Origin: Plantago major
Taxonomy: Eukaryota > Streptophyta > Magnoliopsida > Lamiales > Plantaginaceae
Length of the DNA: 64,000 nucleotides
Direction: 5' to 3'
Assembly: GCA_026545765.1 (NCBI GenBank)
Contig: JAIFAC010000207.1
Span: 62,001-126,000 of the forward strand
Shown: positions 1 to 10,449 of the stretch, one piece after another
How the letters are laid out: every line of letters begins with the position of its first letter
Position numbering within the stretch: the stretch's first letter is position 1
Notes under the pieces: model-generated
The model's database searches: none
What the model was told of the DNA's origin: nothing
The model's input: only the letters and a program-made list of their open reading frames with translations
Program-made: the position numbers and the translations under genes

Positions 1-1170
1 TCGCACTTCGGCGTTGAAGCGGTCGAGGAAGGTTCTGAGGTCCTCATGCTCTCTCTGGATTATGCCAGCCAGGTGCTCAACTGATCTCTTCCTTCTTTTC
101 GCCTTCTCAAACCTTTTCAGGAAAAGGGAGGCGACGTCCGCATATGATTTGATGGAACCATTGGGTAATGAGGTCCACCAATCCATTGCTTCTCCAAAGA
201 GTGTGGTGGAAAAGTTGAGAGCTTTCATGTTGTCGTTGAGTCCATTGCTTTCCATCTTACTCTCGTACCTAGTGAGATGCCCTACGGGGCAAGTATCTCC
301 ATAGTAATGCTCAAGGTTTGGGATACACAATCGGGGCGCTTTCTTTCTTTTCTGATCTCATCGCACAGAGGGTTGGGAGTTTTAACTATCACCTTCTCAT
401 GTGCTTTGACCATTCTGCTCAAGGTGGCCATTTGTGTTTCCAAGGCCTTCTGTTGGAGGTAGATCTGCCATTGTCGGTCTTTCACCGGTCACAGGATTGA
501 TGGCTACATCTGGAGGAGATCACTTGGTCGGAACAATCGGGTACTTTCGCCATTTGATCTCTAGGCACTTGTTGTTGAGCTCCTCGCCGACCGGCTTCCA
601 CTTCGTCTACTCGCGGCACTTCTGGACTTCTCCCTCGTTGTTCATGAGAAGCAGCTGCTCTCCTATTGAGAAGATGTCTCAGATCTTCTGGTTGAGCTTG
701 TTCTCCCAGCCTTTGTTGGATTGGACGGTGCTCGTTTCTGGATTGGCGAGTTCACTTGTCTTGGGATTGCCAAAGGCGGAGTGGGTTGAGGAGGCTGGAG
801 GTTGTTTGATCCAAAACACCCTTGAATAGTGGTGAGTAAGAGGCCAAATTGATTTTCATTTAATCCAAACTCGCTGGGACGGATGATCTGTCCATTTGGG
901 AGGGTAAAGTTTCTACCTGGGGGAGGACCATGTGTTCCTGACGGAGGAACACATCGCCGTCCCCAAGTGTTTGGACCCTTACTGGTGGATTAGTGGCTCT
1001 CTCCTCGTCAGAAGAAAGACTGGCGGTATGGCCATCACTCGGATCGTCTGCCACTTCTCTTGTCAAGACTCTTGTTACTCCTCCTCTTCTGGTGGGAGGT
1101 CTCCCCCTTTGTCTGAGTGGCGTGCAACGGTAGTGGCGTTGGTTCTTGCGGACCTTCTTGTTCTTGCCAT
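1..1170 (-). pseudogene. gag remnant of element C
   Basis: The minus strand holds pieces of a Tat-type gag. The basic N-terminus starts near 1,170, like the MARTRRSAR start in element A. A later piece (282-485) has the KAHEKVIVKTPNPLCDEI block found just before the capsid-like domain in A and B. In this family gag forms the virus-like particle. The copy is fossil and discontinuous and is cut at the window edge. Confidence 0.7.
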
Positions 1171-1200
1171 TACTGAAGAGAACGGGACTTTTTGTAAAGG

Positions 1201-1218
1201 TTCCCACAGACGGCGCCA
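1201..1218 (-). other. primer-binding site of element C
   Basis: On the minus strand, three bases after the LTR end, the sequence reads TGGCGCCGTCTGTGGGAA. This TGGCGCC-type site, where a host tRNA primes reverse transcription, is common in plant gypsy elements. The same site sits in the matching place in element A, and a close variant in B. Confidence 0.8.
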
Positions 1219-1221
1219 AAA

Positions 1222-2170
1222 TGTTGGGGGTCTAACTCCACAATCACTTAGATTTATTTAACTCTTTCAAATGGTGCCAAGATAAGAGGCTCCTTGCTAG
1301 GCGAGGATCGAAGCGTAAGAACCAGCTACCAACTACTCCGTGGGACACGCACACTTGAGTGGGGGATTAGTGCCCGGTTTGCTAAGTGTCAAACCGGGAT
1401 GAGACTTTACTCGAGAGTGACTGAGGATCGACTCTGTATAGTGCTCGTGATGTGACTAACGAGAAGACTTGTTCGAAGTGACTTACCTTCCTCCTGCTTA
1501 TTGGGATATGTGCCTTATTTATAGGCAACCATTGAGATGGGAGGCCTTGCTAGGATCGCGCCATGTGTACGGCTAGGATTAAACCACCAATGCTAGGATG
1601 AGGCCCATAGCCCAATAATGAAGCTTTAGCCCATGCCATTTTGGGCTTTAGGGGTAATTTGGTCATTATTGGGAGAGTTCTTGGGGATGTGACAGAGTCT
1701 GCCGAGATCTCAGGTTCGGAGGGGTCGGTCCGGATGTCTGATCCGGACAGTACCTGGTTGTCAGCTGAGAAAGTTCTCCTGTCTGTCCAAATCTTCCGAC
1801 TCGGAGCTCATGGATTCGGACATCTCACTCTTTGGTGCCCACTTGCTTGGTAGTCTATGAGATAGTCGTGCTGGATCCGAGTTAACATCCGTATCGGAGT
1901 CTTTGGGTCGGAGAGGGTGCTGACTTAGCATTATGCTCCTTTCCCAGGGAGGCTTGGACCATGGTGGGTCGGACCTATGGTTCCGGGTCGGGCCTTGCAG
2001 GTTTTAATCCTTTGTCCCTTTCTTTTAGGGTGGGTCGGACCATAGATGGTCTGCCCGGATCGGACCATTGGCTCGGACCTAAGTTCCTCGGATCCATTGG
2101 ATGACTTGGGATGCCTTAGGATTCGCTCCTAGGTCCTTTATGACGGATTGGACATATTTCCGTATCAACA
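1222..2170 (-). repeat. LTR of element C (5' LTR)
   Basis: A 949-bp repeat bounded by TG and CA, with further copies at 19,369-20,297, 32,612-33,557 and 61,002-61,915. On the minus strand it starts TGTTGATACGG and ends next to the primer-binding site, so it is the 5' LTR. It is clearly diverged from the LTRs of A but aligns along its whole length. Confidence 0.9.
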
Positions 2171-3729
2171 AAGCAGCAAAAGAAGTTTTGACAAAAGATG
2201 TACAAAATTTGGCATCAAAACAAATATTTGCTAGATGGCAAGCTATCTTATCCATTTTTGATTTTGATATAGAATTCATAAAAGGAACTGACAATTGTAT
2301 TCCAGATTATTTGACAAGAGAATTTCTCCAGGGATGGAAGAAAGAAGATTAGTACCATTGGCAACAGCAAGCACAAGTTCCGGGAAAAGACCAATGGTAA
2401 ATTTAGCACAATATGCACAAAGTAAGCCTGAACAAACTTTGTCACCAAAACCATTACAAAATAGCCCACAAACAAGGCAACAGACATCTCTGCAGATTGC
2501 CAACAAATTTCAACCTCTTAGCAAAGTAGCATTAACACCATATCCCAAAACTGAACAATTTCCACCTCTACATTCAAAATTAGCCACATTACCTACCTAC
2601 AAACAAACTTTGACCCAAACTAAGTCTCAACAAACTTTGACACAAACCAAGTCCCAAATTTCAAATAGAGATGACCAGCTAGACTGTCCCTATTTAAGCA
2701 CAGGACACTTTCACAAAGAATGTGTCATTGAAGATGACTGGTTTCCAGAAAATTTTCCAAAACAATTAGATAATGATAATGCCTCACAATTTGCAGAACA
2801 AGGTGCTATCATTTCACAATTTATCTTAGACGACAAATTTTGCAGGATCTATGAAAATCATCAGAAACCACAACAATATTATGAGGACATCTTAGTCCAA
2901 ACAAATTCTCTTCATATTCAAAACAAAGTTCCAAAAAACCATCCAGATACCTCATCAGCCATTGGTTATCGAAAAATTTTCATCAACAAAGTTATTAGTT
3001 TAGCTGATTGGGGAAACCCTTATACTCTGAGAGAGATAAGACCCCATCTTATTTGCAATTATTTTGATTACATACAAGCTTGGACAAAATCCTCTACAAA
3101 CAAAATGCAGTCAACTCCATGTCATATTTCTTTTTAATGGGAAAAACTCTACCACCTCCAGAAGAACTTCCTAACTGGTTTCTTGCATGGTGGCATGATT
3201 TTGGATCATTACCAGAAATGTTCCCCCCCACAAAGTTCAAAAATCATTTGAGTACTTTACGGATAGGTACAAAAAATAAAGTTGTTCTCACAAATACCCC
3301 CTGATGATCAAATTCTACAAAGAATTCAATTTAACTTGGATTTTGAGAATCCTACAAAATGTTTGGTATGATGAAAATACAAATTTATATTGGTTAACAA
3401 AAGAAGCAGAAGTTAAATGGTGGAACAAAATGGACACCAGTCCATTGGAACTGGACAGCATATCCGAATGGTTCAAACTTCATCCAAAGTTTAGCAAACA
3501 AATTGTCTCTCCAGAAAAGGTTCAACAAAATGAAGAATTCATGATGATGAAAAATACCATTCAAACAAGATTAGCACAAGCAAGCTCATTGGATGAGATG
3601 AAAGCAATTCTACAAACTGCAAGTGAAGATGAAGAATCAAGTTCCTCAGTCAATTTTGAACAAGACAATGAAGATGATTGTTATGGGATTTTTACTCCCA
3701 TACAAAGAGGTAAAAACAAGAGAAAGTGA
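2171..3729 (+). mobile_element. caulimovirid-like endogenous element fragment, RNase H tail plus downstream ORF
   Basis: The plus strand first encodes the end of a reverse transcriptase/RNase H region, recognisable by KQIFARWQAI and IPDYLTREF. This is shared with the minus-strand copy at 46,971-47,378. It continues into a downstream ORF (2,295-3,729) with the block PNWFLAWWHDFG, which matches PNWFLNWWKYFG in the other copy. Apart from such blocks the residues differ a lot, so this is a separate lineage of the same family. Treated as a fossil; it is partial, with a few breaks, and its left side is cut off by element C's LTR. Confidence 0.7.
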
Positions 3730-3733
3730 CAAG

Positions 3734-3891
3734 ATAGATTCCCGACAAAGCTTCAATTAAAGAAAAGAAAGATAAAGTGAAAGACAAAATCACGACTGAC
3801 TGTTCCCGACAGACTGTTCAATCAGAGAAAAATCAGCACAAAGCAAGATTCCCAACAGACTATTCAATCAGAGAAAAATCAGCACAAAGTA
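3734..3891. repeat. short tandem repeat after the caulimovirid-like fragment
   Basis: Two close copies of a 45-bp unit start at 3,802 and 3,847, each containing cagactRttcaatcagagaa. A weaker copy lies upstream from about 3,734. The array lies just after the downstream ORF ends and may derive from its 3' end. Confidence 0.65.
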
Positions 3892-4290
3892 ACAAAATTC
3901 GGATGTGAATTGAGGATTTTCAAGTCCGCACAGAAGCCTGACATTCCTTTTAATAGGCTTCAATCAGAAGAAAAAACAGACAGAAGAAAGGAAATCCCAG
4001 AGCAAAAAAAAAAAAAAAGCATGTAAAATGAAGTAATATAGTGTAAATGAGAGAAGTAACTGCTACTGAAATTTGTCTATTATTATCATCTAAAATTGGT
4101 ATACATATATATATAAAACTATTAAAGTTTTGCAATTGAGTACTTATTTTAATTTAAATTGAACTCATTTGTAATAAGTATGTAAATTAGACTTTAGTTA
4201 CAAAAAACAATCTGTTTAATCCAATTAAATTACAAGCCCTAATGCAACATTAACAAAATCAATTCATCATTAAAAAAAAAAAAAAAAAAA
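3892..4290. other. AT-rich spacer with poly-A runs
   Basis: No convincing gene. The stretch has runs of A, including 19 A at 4,272-4,290 that abut the terminal repeat of the next element. Part of it could be the end of the pararetroviral fragment, but no motif shows this. Confidence 0.4.
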
Positions 4291-4345
4291 GCCAAAGTCT
4301 TGGAAAAGGTAAGGTTTTCCTAAAAGATAGGAAAGTCAAGGTTTT
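4291..4345 (+). repeat. left terminal inverted repeat
   Basis: Its shared core reads AAGGTTTTCCTAAAAGATAG here. It pairs with the reverse complement of 6,026-6,081, with most mismatches being single bases. Confidence 0.65.
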
Positions 4346-4439
4346 TTCTGGTTTTTTACGGTTTTTGGGTTTTAGCGGCTGATCGGCCGGGTTTCTCAAA
4401 AAACCGCCGAGACAAGCATTTTTCATTATCCTTTTAATA

Positions 4440-4660
4440 GATTATGTTATGGTTTTACTTTGTTAACATTGAAAGTTTCAGTTACAGTTCTAAAGTATTT
4501 TGTTAATGTTCTAAGAGATGATATGATAGTTTTAATGCGTCGGTATTGCATGTTTCAATTATAGTTTTAACATTTTTGTTAAATTTTTAACAGATGGTAT
4601 CATGGTTTTTAAGAACCTACATGATATTTTTTTAATGGCTTGTTATAGTTTTAAATGACA
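4440..4660 (+). repeat. subterminal motif array, forward orientation
   Basis: About six degenerate copies of GTTATRGTTTTAA at intervals of roughly 35-45 bases (near 4,450, 4,480, 4,520, 4,560, 4,597 and 4,640). The same motif occurs in the opposite orientation in the right half of the element. Confidence 0.6.
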
Positions 4661-4984
4661 ATCTAATATTATTAAACCACCATTAAACAAGTCTAAAAGT
4701 TCCAGAAAAGCCATTAAAACAACAATAAACAAGCTTAAAATAAGCACTTGAACATTCAGTCATCCAAATATTTGAAAACATCTATTCTCATAGAAAAAAT
4801 TACAATATATGTTCATTCGGTGTTTTTGATGCAAATGCAACTGAGTTGTCAAAATAGGCTTTTTTCGATTAAACTTGTTGGTGAACTTCGGACTCCTGCC
4901 TTTTGTTGCTTATGCTTTTTTGCTAATCTGCAATGACACCTTTGAGAGACCCATCATCAAACTCCGTATCATCATACACCGCTT

Positions 4985-5515
4985 AAAACATTCACTAACT
5001 GGATTAAAATCATAACAACTCTCATCAAAACTATCACATGGGTGCTTAAAAACAAAGAATGAACATTCACTAACGTTGATGCTTAAAACTACAACATTTG
5101 GTTTTAAAATTATAATGTATGCGCTAAAAACAATAACAAACAGAAATATTCAATAAACTAAATATAACAACATTAATGTTTAAAATTATTACAGTGCATC
5201 TTAAAACTATAATAAAGCACGAACATGCAACACAAGCTAAAACGGTAATATTTGTACTTAAAACCATAATAGTACATCTTAAAACTATAACAATGCCTTT
5301 TAAAACTATGATAAAAAATTTGTAAAAATTCACACCAGAAATATTTCACCAGAGGCTAAAAACACTAACATTGCTTAAAACAACAATAATAGGTCTTGAA
5401 ACTATAACATATCGCTAAAACAATATGAATCGAGACATTAAACACAAGCTAAAACCATAACAACGATACATAAAACTATAACACCGGCTCTTAAAACCAT
5501 AACAAAGCATCAGAT
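4985..5515 (-). repeat. subterminal motif array, reverse orientation
   Basis: About 18 degenerate copies of CTTAAAACYATAAY on the plus strand, the reverse complement of the left-hand motif, spaced about 20-45 bases. Oriented subterminal repeats of this kind often bind transposase in plant DNA elements, but that role is inferred here. Confidence 0.65.
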
Positions 5516-5659
5516 TGCGAAATTTGATTTTCACTGTACGGATTTCAGATCTGAAAACATGAAATCGTAAAATCAGCGAAAAACGACAATAAAAGGTCAA
5601 ATTTCATTTTAATTGAGAATTTAACGAAAAAACAAGATGAATTTGTTGATTTGAACATT

Positions 5660-5990
5660 TTAGCAATTGGATCTGAAAATTCGGTGGAAATCCGGCAAGA
5701 TCCGACATAAATCCGGCGAAACTAGAGAGAGAGAGAGAGAGAGAGAGAGATTGATCAGTACATTGAGCACCATAATTTCCGGCGGAGGATATGAATCCGA
5801 CGGTGGTTCCGGCGGAGGGAGAGGGCGGCGACGGTTCCGGTGGAGGGAGGAGGAGGGGGGGAAGGGAGAGAGATAAATGGGTTTAAATGTTTCTCTCTCT
5901 AGGGTTTTTGTAGAGAGAGAAAGATTGTTAAGTTTTGTGAATTTTGTGAGAGAGTGTATTATTATTTGGGTATTTATATTAAAGCTATTA
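5660..5990 (-). promoter_or_regulatory. promoter and 5'-UTR-like segment inside the element
   Basis: On the minus strand there is a TATA-like AATATAAATACCC near 5,985. It is followed by a pyrimidine-rich ACACTCTCTCAC, an AAACCCTAGAGAG telo-box-like motif and CT/GA runs. A GC-rich stretch of glycine- or proline-coding character follows at 5,780-5,870. This resembles the start of a plant gene and could be a captured host segment. An open frame of about 115 codons on the minus strand here has low complexity and I do not call it a gene. A (GA)n microsatellite lies at about 5,724-5,750. Confidence 0.4.
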
Positions 5991-6025
5991 ACCGGTTTGT
6001 AGTGCATCTGACCGGTTCTTTATTG

Positions 6026-6081
6026 TAAAAACCGGATTTTCCTATAGATTAGGAAAATCTTCCCTTTTACTATACTTACTC
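6026..6081 (-). repeat. right terminal inverted repeat
   Basis: Reverse-complement partner of 4,291-4,345. It is followed by exactly nine A's at 6,082-6,090. Confidence 0.65.
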
Positions 6082-6439
6082 AAAAAAAAATCAATATGTC
6101 TTCTTCAATTGAATTTCAAGCCTTAATTCAACCCCAACCAAATCAATTTATCGTAAAAAAACAAGGATAACCAATCTTTCTTCTCCACCGTCTCCAACTG
6201 AATTAAAACAGATCACCTAAACCCTAATTCAACTCGAAAAAAGGGCAATCCATTATCATAAATAACGATATTACTTACATTCATATATTTCATCAATTAT
6301 TTGTAAGTAGATGGCACAATAACACGCGTAGAGTGTTCTCATGTTCTAGTCATGCTATAGTACATTTTATGCGTTAGATTCAACACAAAAGACAAATGTG
6401 CAATATTGATGATGCAATAACAATAGGAAGTTTCAATAT

Positions 6440-6790
6440 TCTGCAGAGTGATGTTTAATGATCCAAGCTGAGTCGATTATTTCCTTCCTCGAGTTTAGTA
6501 ATTGAGAGTCTTGCAAGTTTGGCTCGTTAATAGAACCAGATAATTTTTCAAGTTCAAGTTTTAATATCAATATAATAACAATAATTAAGTTTGAGCCGCT
6601 CACTATTAAAAAATTACACATAAATAATTTTTTTTAAAAATACCTTTAAGTGAGACTATCGAGTATCGAGCCTCACTCGGCTTAATAATAAAACCAAAAT
6701 CAAGTAACGTTCAAGTTTGGCTCGAACACATTGTTGAATGAGCCGAGCCGAGCCTTCGATAAGGTTAAAGTCCGTGTAACAACTCTAATA
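6440..6790. repeat. degraded dispersed repeat with GAGCCGAGCC motifs
   Basis: The stretch carries pieces such as gttcaagtttggctcgaac and gagccgagccgagcc, of the kind often seen at the ends of plant dispersed repeats. No coding capacity and no clear ends were found. The flanks (6,091-6,440 and 6,790-7,260) show only AT-rich DNA. Confidence 0.3.
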
Positions 6791-7269
6791 TAGGCATATA
6801 ACTCTCAAGGCCCAACTAACTTTGGGCTAGCTCAAGTTGAAAGGTCTGATACATTACAATAATTCATCAACGGGCTATAGCACGAATTCTATTATAGAAA
6901 TCTCTTTTAAAAATTTATCAGAATTGCAAGTCTATCACATACTATTTCTTTCAATGAACCCATCAAATAACCCATTGGGCCCAAATTGTGAAAAAACTCC
7001 GTCAACATCCCGAAATGTTGAAAGCTATCCAATTAATTTTGATCGTGTAACGTAAAATGTTTGATACATGAATTCATACAGACACGATTCACTTTTATTT
7101 TTCATAATTATTCATAATAATTTTAATAATTGATAATCGTATTCGATAAGTATCAATATCTTACAAATTGGATCCATTTCTATTTATTACTACTTGTTTT
7201 AACCATTTTGCGTTATTTACTGTATTTTTATTGATTTAACATTAGTTATGATATGAATGAAGGTGCGAG

Positions 7270-7475
7270 CAAATGAAAAAGTTGAGAGTGTCACCTTTTG
7301 TTTGCGGATGGCATTATGCTAATTACGTCAAAAAAACCAATTAAGCACCAATGGCAATCAGAGAATTGTTGTGAGTTTATGGGGTGGGTTCTGGATCAGA
7401 AGTTAATGTGGAGAAGTTAGTGGTTGTTGTCGAAGTACTAAATGATGGAGTAAAGGAGAGGATTTTGGGACAAAT
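7270..7475 (+). pseudogene. possible LINE reverse transcriptase scrap
   Basis: Conceptual translation gives LLFADGIML in one frame, close to the F-A-D-D active-site block of L1-type LINE reverse transcriptases. About 40 codons later another frame gives GSGSEVNVEK, like the SGLKVNxxKS block. Stops and frame changes separate the two, and the second D of FADD is G. It is short and weak, so I hold this loosely. Confidence 0.35.
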
Positions 7476-7659
7476 AGTTAAGAAGGAAAAAAAAATAAAT
7501 AAATAAAAGCACCTTACAAACTACAATGAATAAAAAAAAAGTTTTGGTTAGCTAAGGGGATGTATCCGGATAAAACTTCAATCGATTAAAGGGAATTTGT
7601 TAATTATGGCACAAAAGAAAGGATGTTTTAGTAGTGTATGTGGTTCACCTACTTTTCAG

Positions 7660-7845
7660 TTTCTTTTTTTTTTTTTTCATTTATTTCTCATTAGTATTTG
7701 TTACGTCTTGTTAAATTCAACCGAAGATCTTGTCGTCTTGCTTTTTAAAGTATTTCTAAGCAAGTGTTTTTACATCCACAAGATTCGAACCCGATACCTT
7801 GTTTCAAGGAATTTTCGATGCAATATTGGAAATCATATTAATCAA
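7660..7845 (-). mobile_element. possible SINE remnant
   Basis: On the minus strand, a Pol III B-box-like GGGTTCGAATC lies near 7,780-7,793. It is followed about 100 bases later by an A-rich tail (the T run near 7,660-7,680 on the plus strand). I could not find an A box or a target-site duplication. Confidence 0.35.
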
Positions 7846-7849
7846 CCTA

Positions 7850-8430
7850 ATTGATCGAAATCTAAAAATACCTCGGTTGCCGACTTATGTGCATATATAT
7901 AGTTTAGTATGACATGGCAATAAATTGACATTAATATTGTCTTATGCAATTCCAAAATGACAATAATTAAATGGACAAATAACGTATTAGTATGACATTT
8001 CATATTACAACTTCCGGCGGGTCTTTATTCTCTTAGCCAGAAAAGATCTTGAGATAATGTAGTTAATATATCTCTTATATGCATGCTCCTATATAGATAT
8101 CTTTCAATAACGTTCTACCGCTCTATGTATTCTTGAACATCGTAATCCATGTAATGGCGGAACCAGATGGAGAATGCCAGAAGGGTCAAATGTCAAACCA
8201 ATAGAAGGAAAAAAATTTAAATTGAAAGAAAATATGAAAGGAGAAATCTTTTTGCAAACGAGTGGAATTGAATGAAAGACAAATTTATAGAAAGTAGATT
8301 TAAAAAATTTATTTTGATGGAAAGTGATACATAGAAAATGAAAATAGAGATAGAAAGTGGGGTCCAATGACTTAAATTGTCATAAACAAGGAAGCAAAAT
8401 TAAGTAGTGTCGAAAAAATCAGTAAGTGAG
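7850..8430. other. intergenic AT-rich DNA upstream of the RAMP4-like gene
   Basis: No reading frame or RNA gene could be supported. An 87-codon frame on the minus strand (8,104-8,367) lacks recognisable motifs and has the composition of chance AT-rich sequence. Confidence 0.5.
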
Positions 8431-8439
8431 ATATTCATT

Positions 8440-8588
8440 CAATCCTTAGAATAAATAAATAAATCCCTAGGTTTCTCCTTTTTCTTCTACTACTCTCTCT
8501 CTCTCTCTCTCTCACAACTCTCAACAGTCTTGTATTGTCGTCATATATTCAGTCCCCGAAAACACAGCCTTCCCCGACAAAACCGAAA
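8440..8588 (+). promoter_or_regulatory. promoter/5' UTR region of the RAMP4-like gene
   Basis: An AATAAATAAATAAAT stretch at about 8,448-8,463 could serve as a TATA element. It is followed by CCCTAGG (telo-box-like) and a long CT run at about 8,492-8,514, typical of plant 5' leaders. The leader would end at the ATG at 8,589. The transcription start is inferred, not seen. Confidence 0.45.
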
Positions 8589-10449
8589 ATGGTATTTCTT
8601 CTATCCTCTCTTATTACAATTTTCATACATATATAACATGTACATTCAATCTCAATTCAAGTTATATATCTTTGTTCTTGATTGTAATTTGTAAATCTAG
8701 GATTTTGTAACCTTTACTTAAAACAAGTTGTTAATTTTTTCTTGCAATTCTCATCTTCTGTTTGGAAGAAAAATGTTTTGATTACTCTTTGCAGAATTTA
8801 CTTTTTTATTTTAACAGTTTTTCCTAAAGATTTTATGTTGAAAATCCAATTAAAGCTTAACACCAATGGTTGATGGATCATGAATTGAGGCTGCGAGTTA
8901 CATGGTTCCTATCGGGATGAATTTATTTACTCGGTTTTAATTTATTTGCTTAGTTAACTTTTATTTTGTTCATCTCCATTGTTTATGTCAATGTAGGGGG
9001 TTGATGGATGGATATATAGTAATGGGAAACAAAGATGATACTTTGATTTTATATTGATCGATCCATATTAGCGTGTTCTTTTAGTAATGATTCACAATAA
9101 CAAACAAGTGTTGGTCACACTCAATCAACTGATAATTTCTACCTATAAGATAGAGTCTAGGTAATAATTTTTCGTGGAAATATGGGTGGTGATCTAATTG
9201 AGTTTTGAATTTCGATGTTTATAAATGTTAATGGGTGCATTTGTACTTAAATGTATTGTAGACTGTATCAAAGAGGGTGGCGGAGAAGAAAATTGCCAAG
9301 TTTGAGAAGAACATAACAAAGAGAGGAATGGGCCCATTTTCAGCAAAGAAGCAATTTGAGCCTGCGCATTACATTCTCATTCTCTTTGCTGTTTTGGTTG
9401 TTGCTTCTTGTAAGTCGTCTATTCTCTATACACTTTCTTAGTTTCTACCTAGGCTAAATTACCTAACATCATTGTATATATGTATGCTCATAAATCATAA
9501 TCTCTCTAGATAGCCAGGCTAATGTTACCTTCTCCAAGTTCTATTTCTTTACATTGTATATATGTATCCTCATAAATCATAAATCATAATTTCTTTACAT
9601 TGTATGTATATGAGCCTTTCAAGATCATTACTCAAAGTGGATTAGAATATTCACTGTGAAGGGAAGTACTATTAGTAAGGTATTTAGTTTGTTCCTTGTT
9701 TAGTACTCCTTGTGGGTTTGTTTTTATGCTAAGAGGATACCGTTAGTCCACTTTGTTGCAACAATGTGCTTCCCGCGCATTTTGTGAGAGGGTACGTAGT
9801 ATGGACTAGTGGGATCCACTAGCATTAAATAACTTGAGTTGTACGGCAAGTGATCTTTTGACGGAAATGTATAAAATATAATAAGAAAAGCATTTAATAT
9901 ATTACGCGACATCATAAAAGAATAGAAAGATAGATTAAATTGCGTATATTACGCGACATCATAAAAGAATAGAAAGATAGATTATCAAATAAGAAAGCCA
10001 CACTACTATTCCCAACTGAAATTATGTGAGTTTTAGTTAACGTCGTTAGTTTTGCGTGCAAACGTACTCAAATGTTGAGGGTTTTAGATAAGTATATTTG
10101 TATTTGTAGGAGTTTTGTGTAACATTTCAATTACGAAACTCTAAAAAAGTGGGTTGGCTGAGCAACATCTCCATATCTGGCAGAGCTGCTGCTCCAGCAT
10201 GGAGTTCGCCGAGCAGACAACTCTGCCATTAATGGAGGATCAAATTGCTTCATGAGTTCGTAAAAGCCTCTTTTATCTATAATAAGTTTGTATTTGTTAA
10301 TTAGTTAGAATTTAAATATATTCCTTGTTAAGCTGAACATAGTAATTGGTTCTAACAGTGTGTTGTTATGGCATGCTGCAGTCATCTTCCAGGTGGTGAG
10401 AATGGCGATTTATGGCGGATTACCTGAATCGGATGGAGCTGCTTCCTAG
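8589..10449 (+). CDS. RAMP4/SERP1-like stress-associated ER membrane protein (3 coding exons)
   Basis: Exons 8,589-8,591, 9,262-9,409 and 10,382-10,449 join with GT-AG introns (670 and 972 bp) into a 72-residue protein, starting MTVSKRVAEKK and ending before TAG. Residues about 3-31 are strongly basic and include EKNITKRG, the hallmark of the RAMP4/SERP family. Residues about 35-56 form one hydrophobic segment, followed by a short tail GGLPESDGAAS. Family members are small tail-anchored ER proteins that associate with the Sec61 translocon and ribosomes and help nascent proteins during stress. Plant relatives are about 68 residues, so the length fits. The family usually has a longer polar stretch after KRG, so this is a divergent member. 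The first coding exon is only the start codon, which makes it easy for gene finders to miss. No break is seen. Confidence 0.88.
9470..9610. repeat. small repeats in intron 2 of the RAMP4-like gene
   Basis: The motif cattgtatatatgtatNctc followed by ataaatcata occurs twice within about 110 bases, with a further partial copy. This looks like local slippage duplication. Confidence 0.5.
9901..9984. repeat. 37-bp direct duplication, period 47, in intron 2
   Basis: Copies at 9,901-9,937 and 9,948-9,984 both start attacgcgacatcataaaag and are identical as read. A recent tandem duplication inside the intron explains this. Confidence 0.85.

Larger units (their letters stand above)
1..2170 (-). mobile_element. 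Tat-type Ty3/gypsy element C, 5' part, cut by window edge
   Basis: This is the 5' end of a minus-strand LTR retrotransposon: LTR at 1,222-2,170, primer-binding site just left of it, then gag running to the window start. It closely matches the 5' end of element A (31,031-33,557), so it belongs to the same family. The LTR edge at 2,170 directly abuts caulimovirid-like sequence, so C probably inserted into, or recombined beside, that older DNA. The pol and 3' parts lie outside the window, so target-site duplication cannot be checked. The copy looks broken, with several breaks in gag. Confidence 0.85.
4291..6081. mobile_element. candidate MULE-like non-autonomous DNA element
   Basis: The left end (from 4,291) and the reverse complement of the right end (to 6,081) align without gaps over about 47 bases at roughly three in four identity. 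Both contain AAAAGG, TTTTCCTAA and ATAGGAAA in the same order. Nine A's flank both ends, which fits the 9-bp target duplication of Mutator-like elements but carries little information because the left run is longer. No transposase is visible. The interior holds oriented short repeats and a promoter/5'-UTR-like segment, so it may be a Pack-MULE-type carrier. The alternative is another terminal-inverted-repeat superfamily. Confidence 0.6.

Noticed and set aside
5660-6007. The 115-codon minus-strand frame near the right end of the candidate MULE as a protein-coding gene
   Set aside because: Composition is low-complexity (Leu-Ser repeats from a microsatellite) and the region looks like promoter and 5' UTR.
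6400-6790. The GAGCCGAGCC stretch as a SINE
   Set aside because: No B box, A-tail or target duplication found; kept only as an unclassified dispersed repeat.
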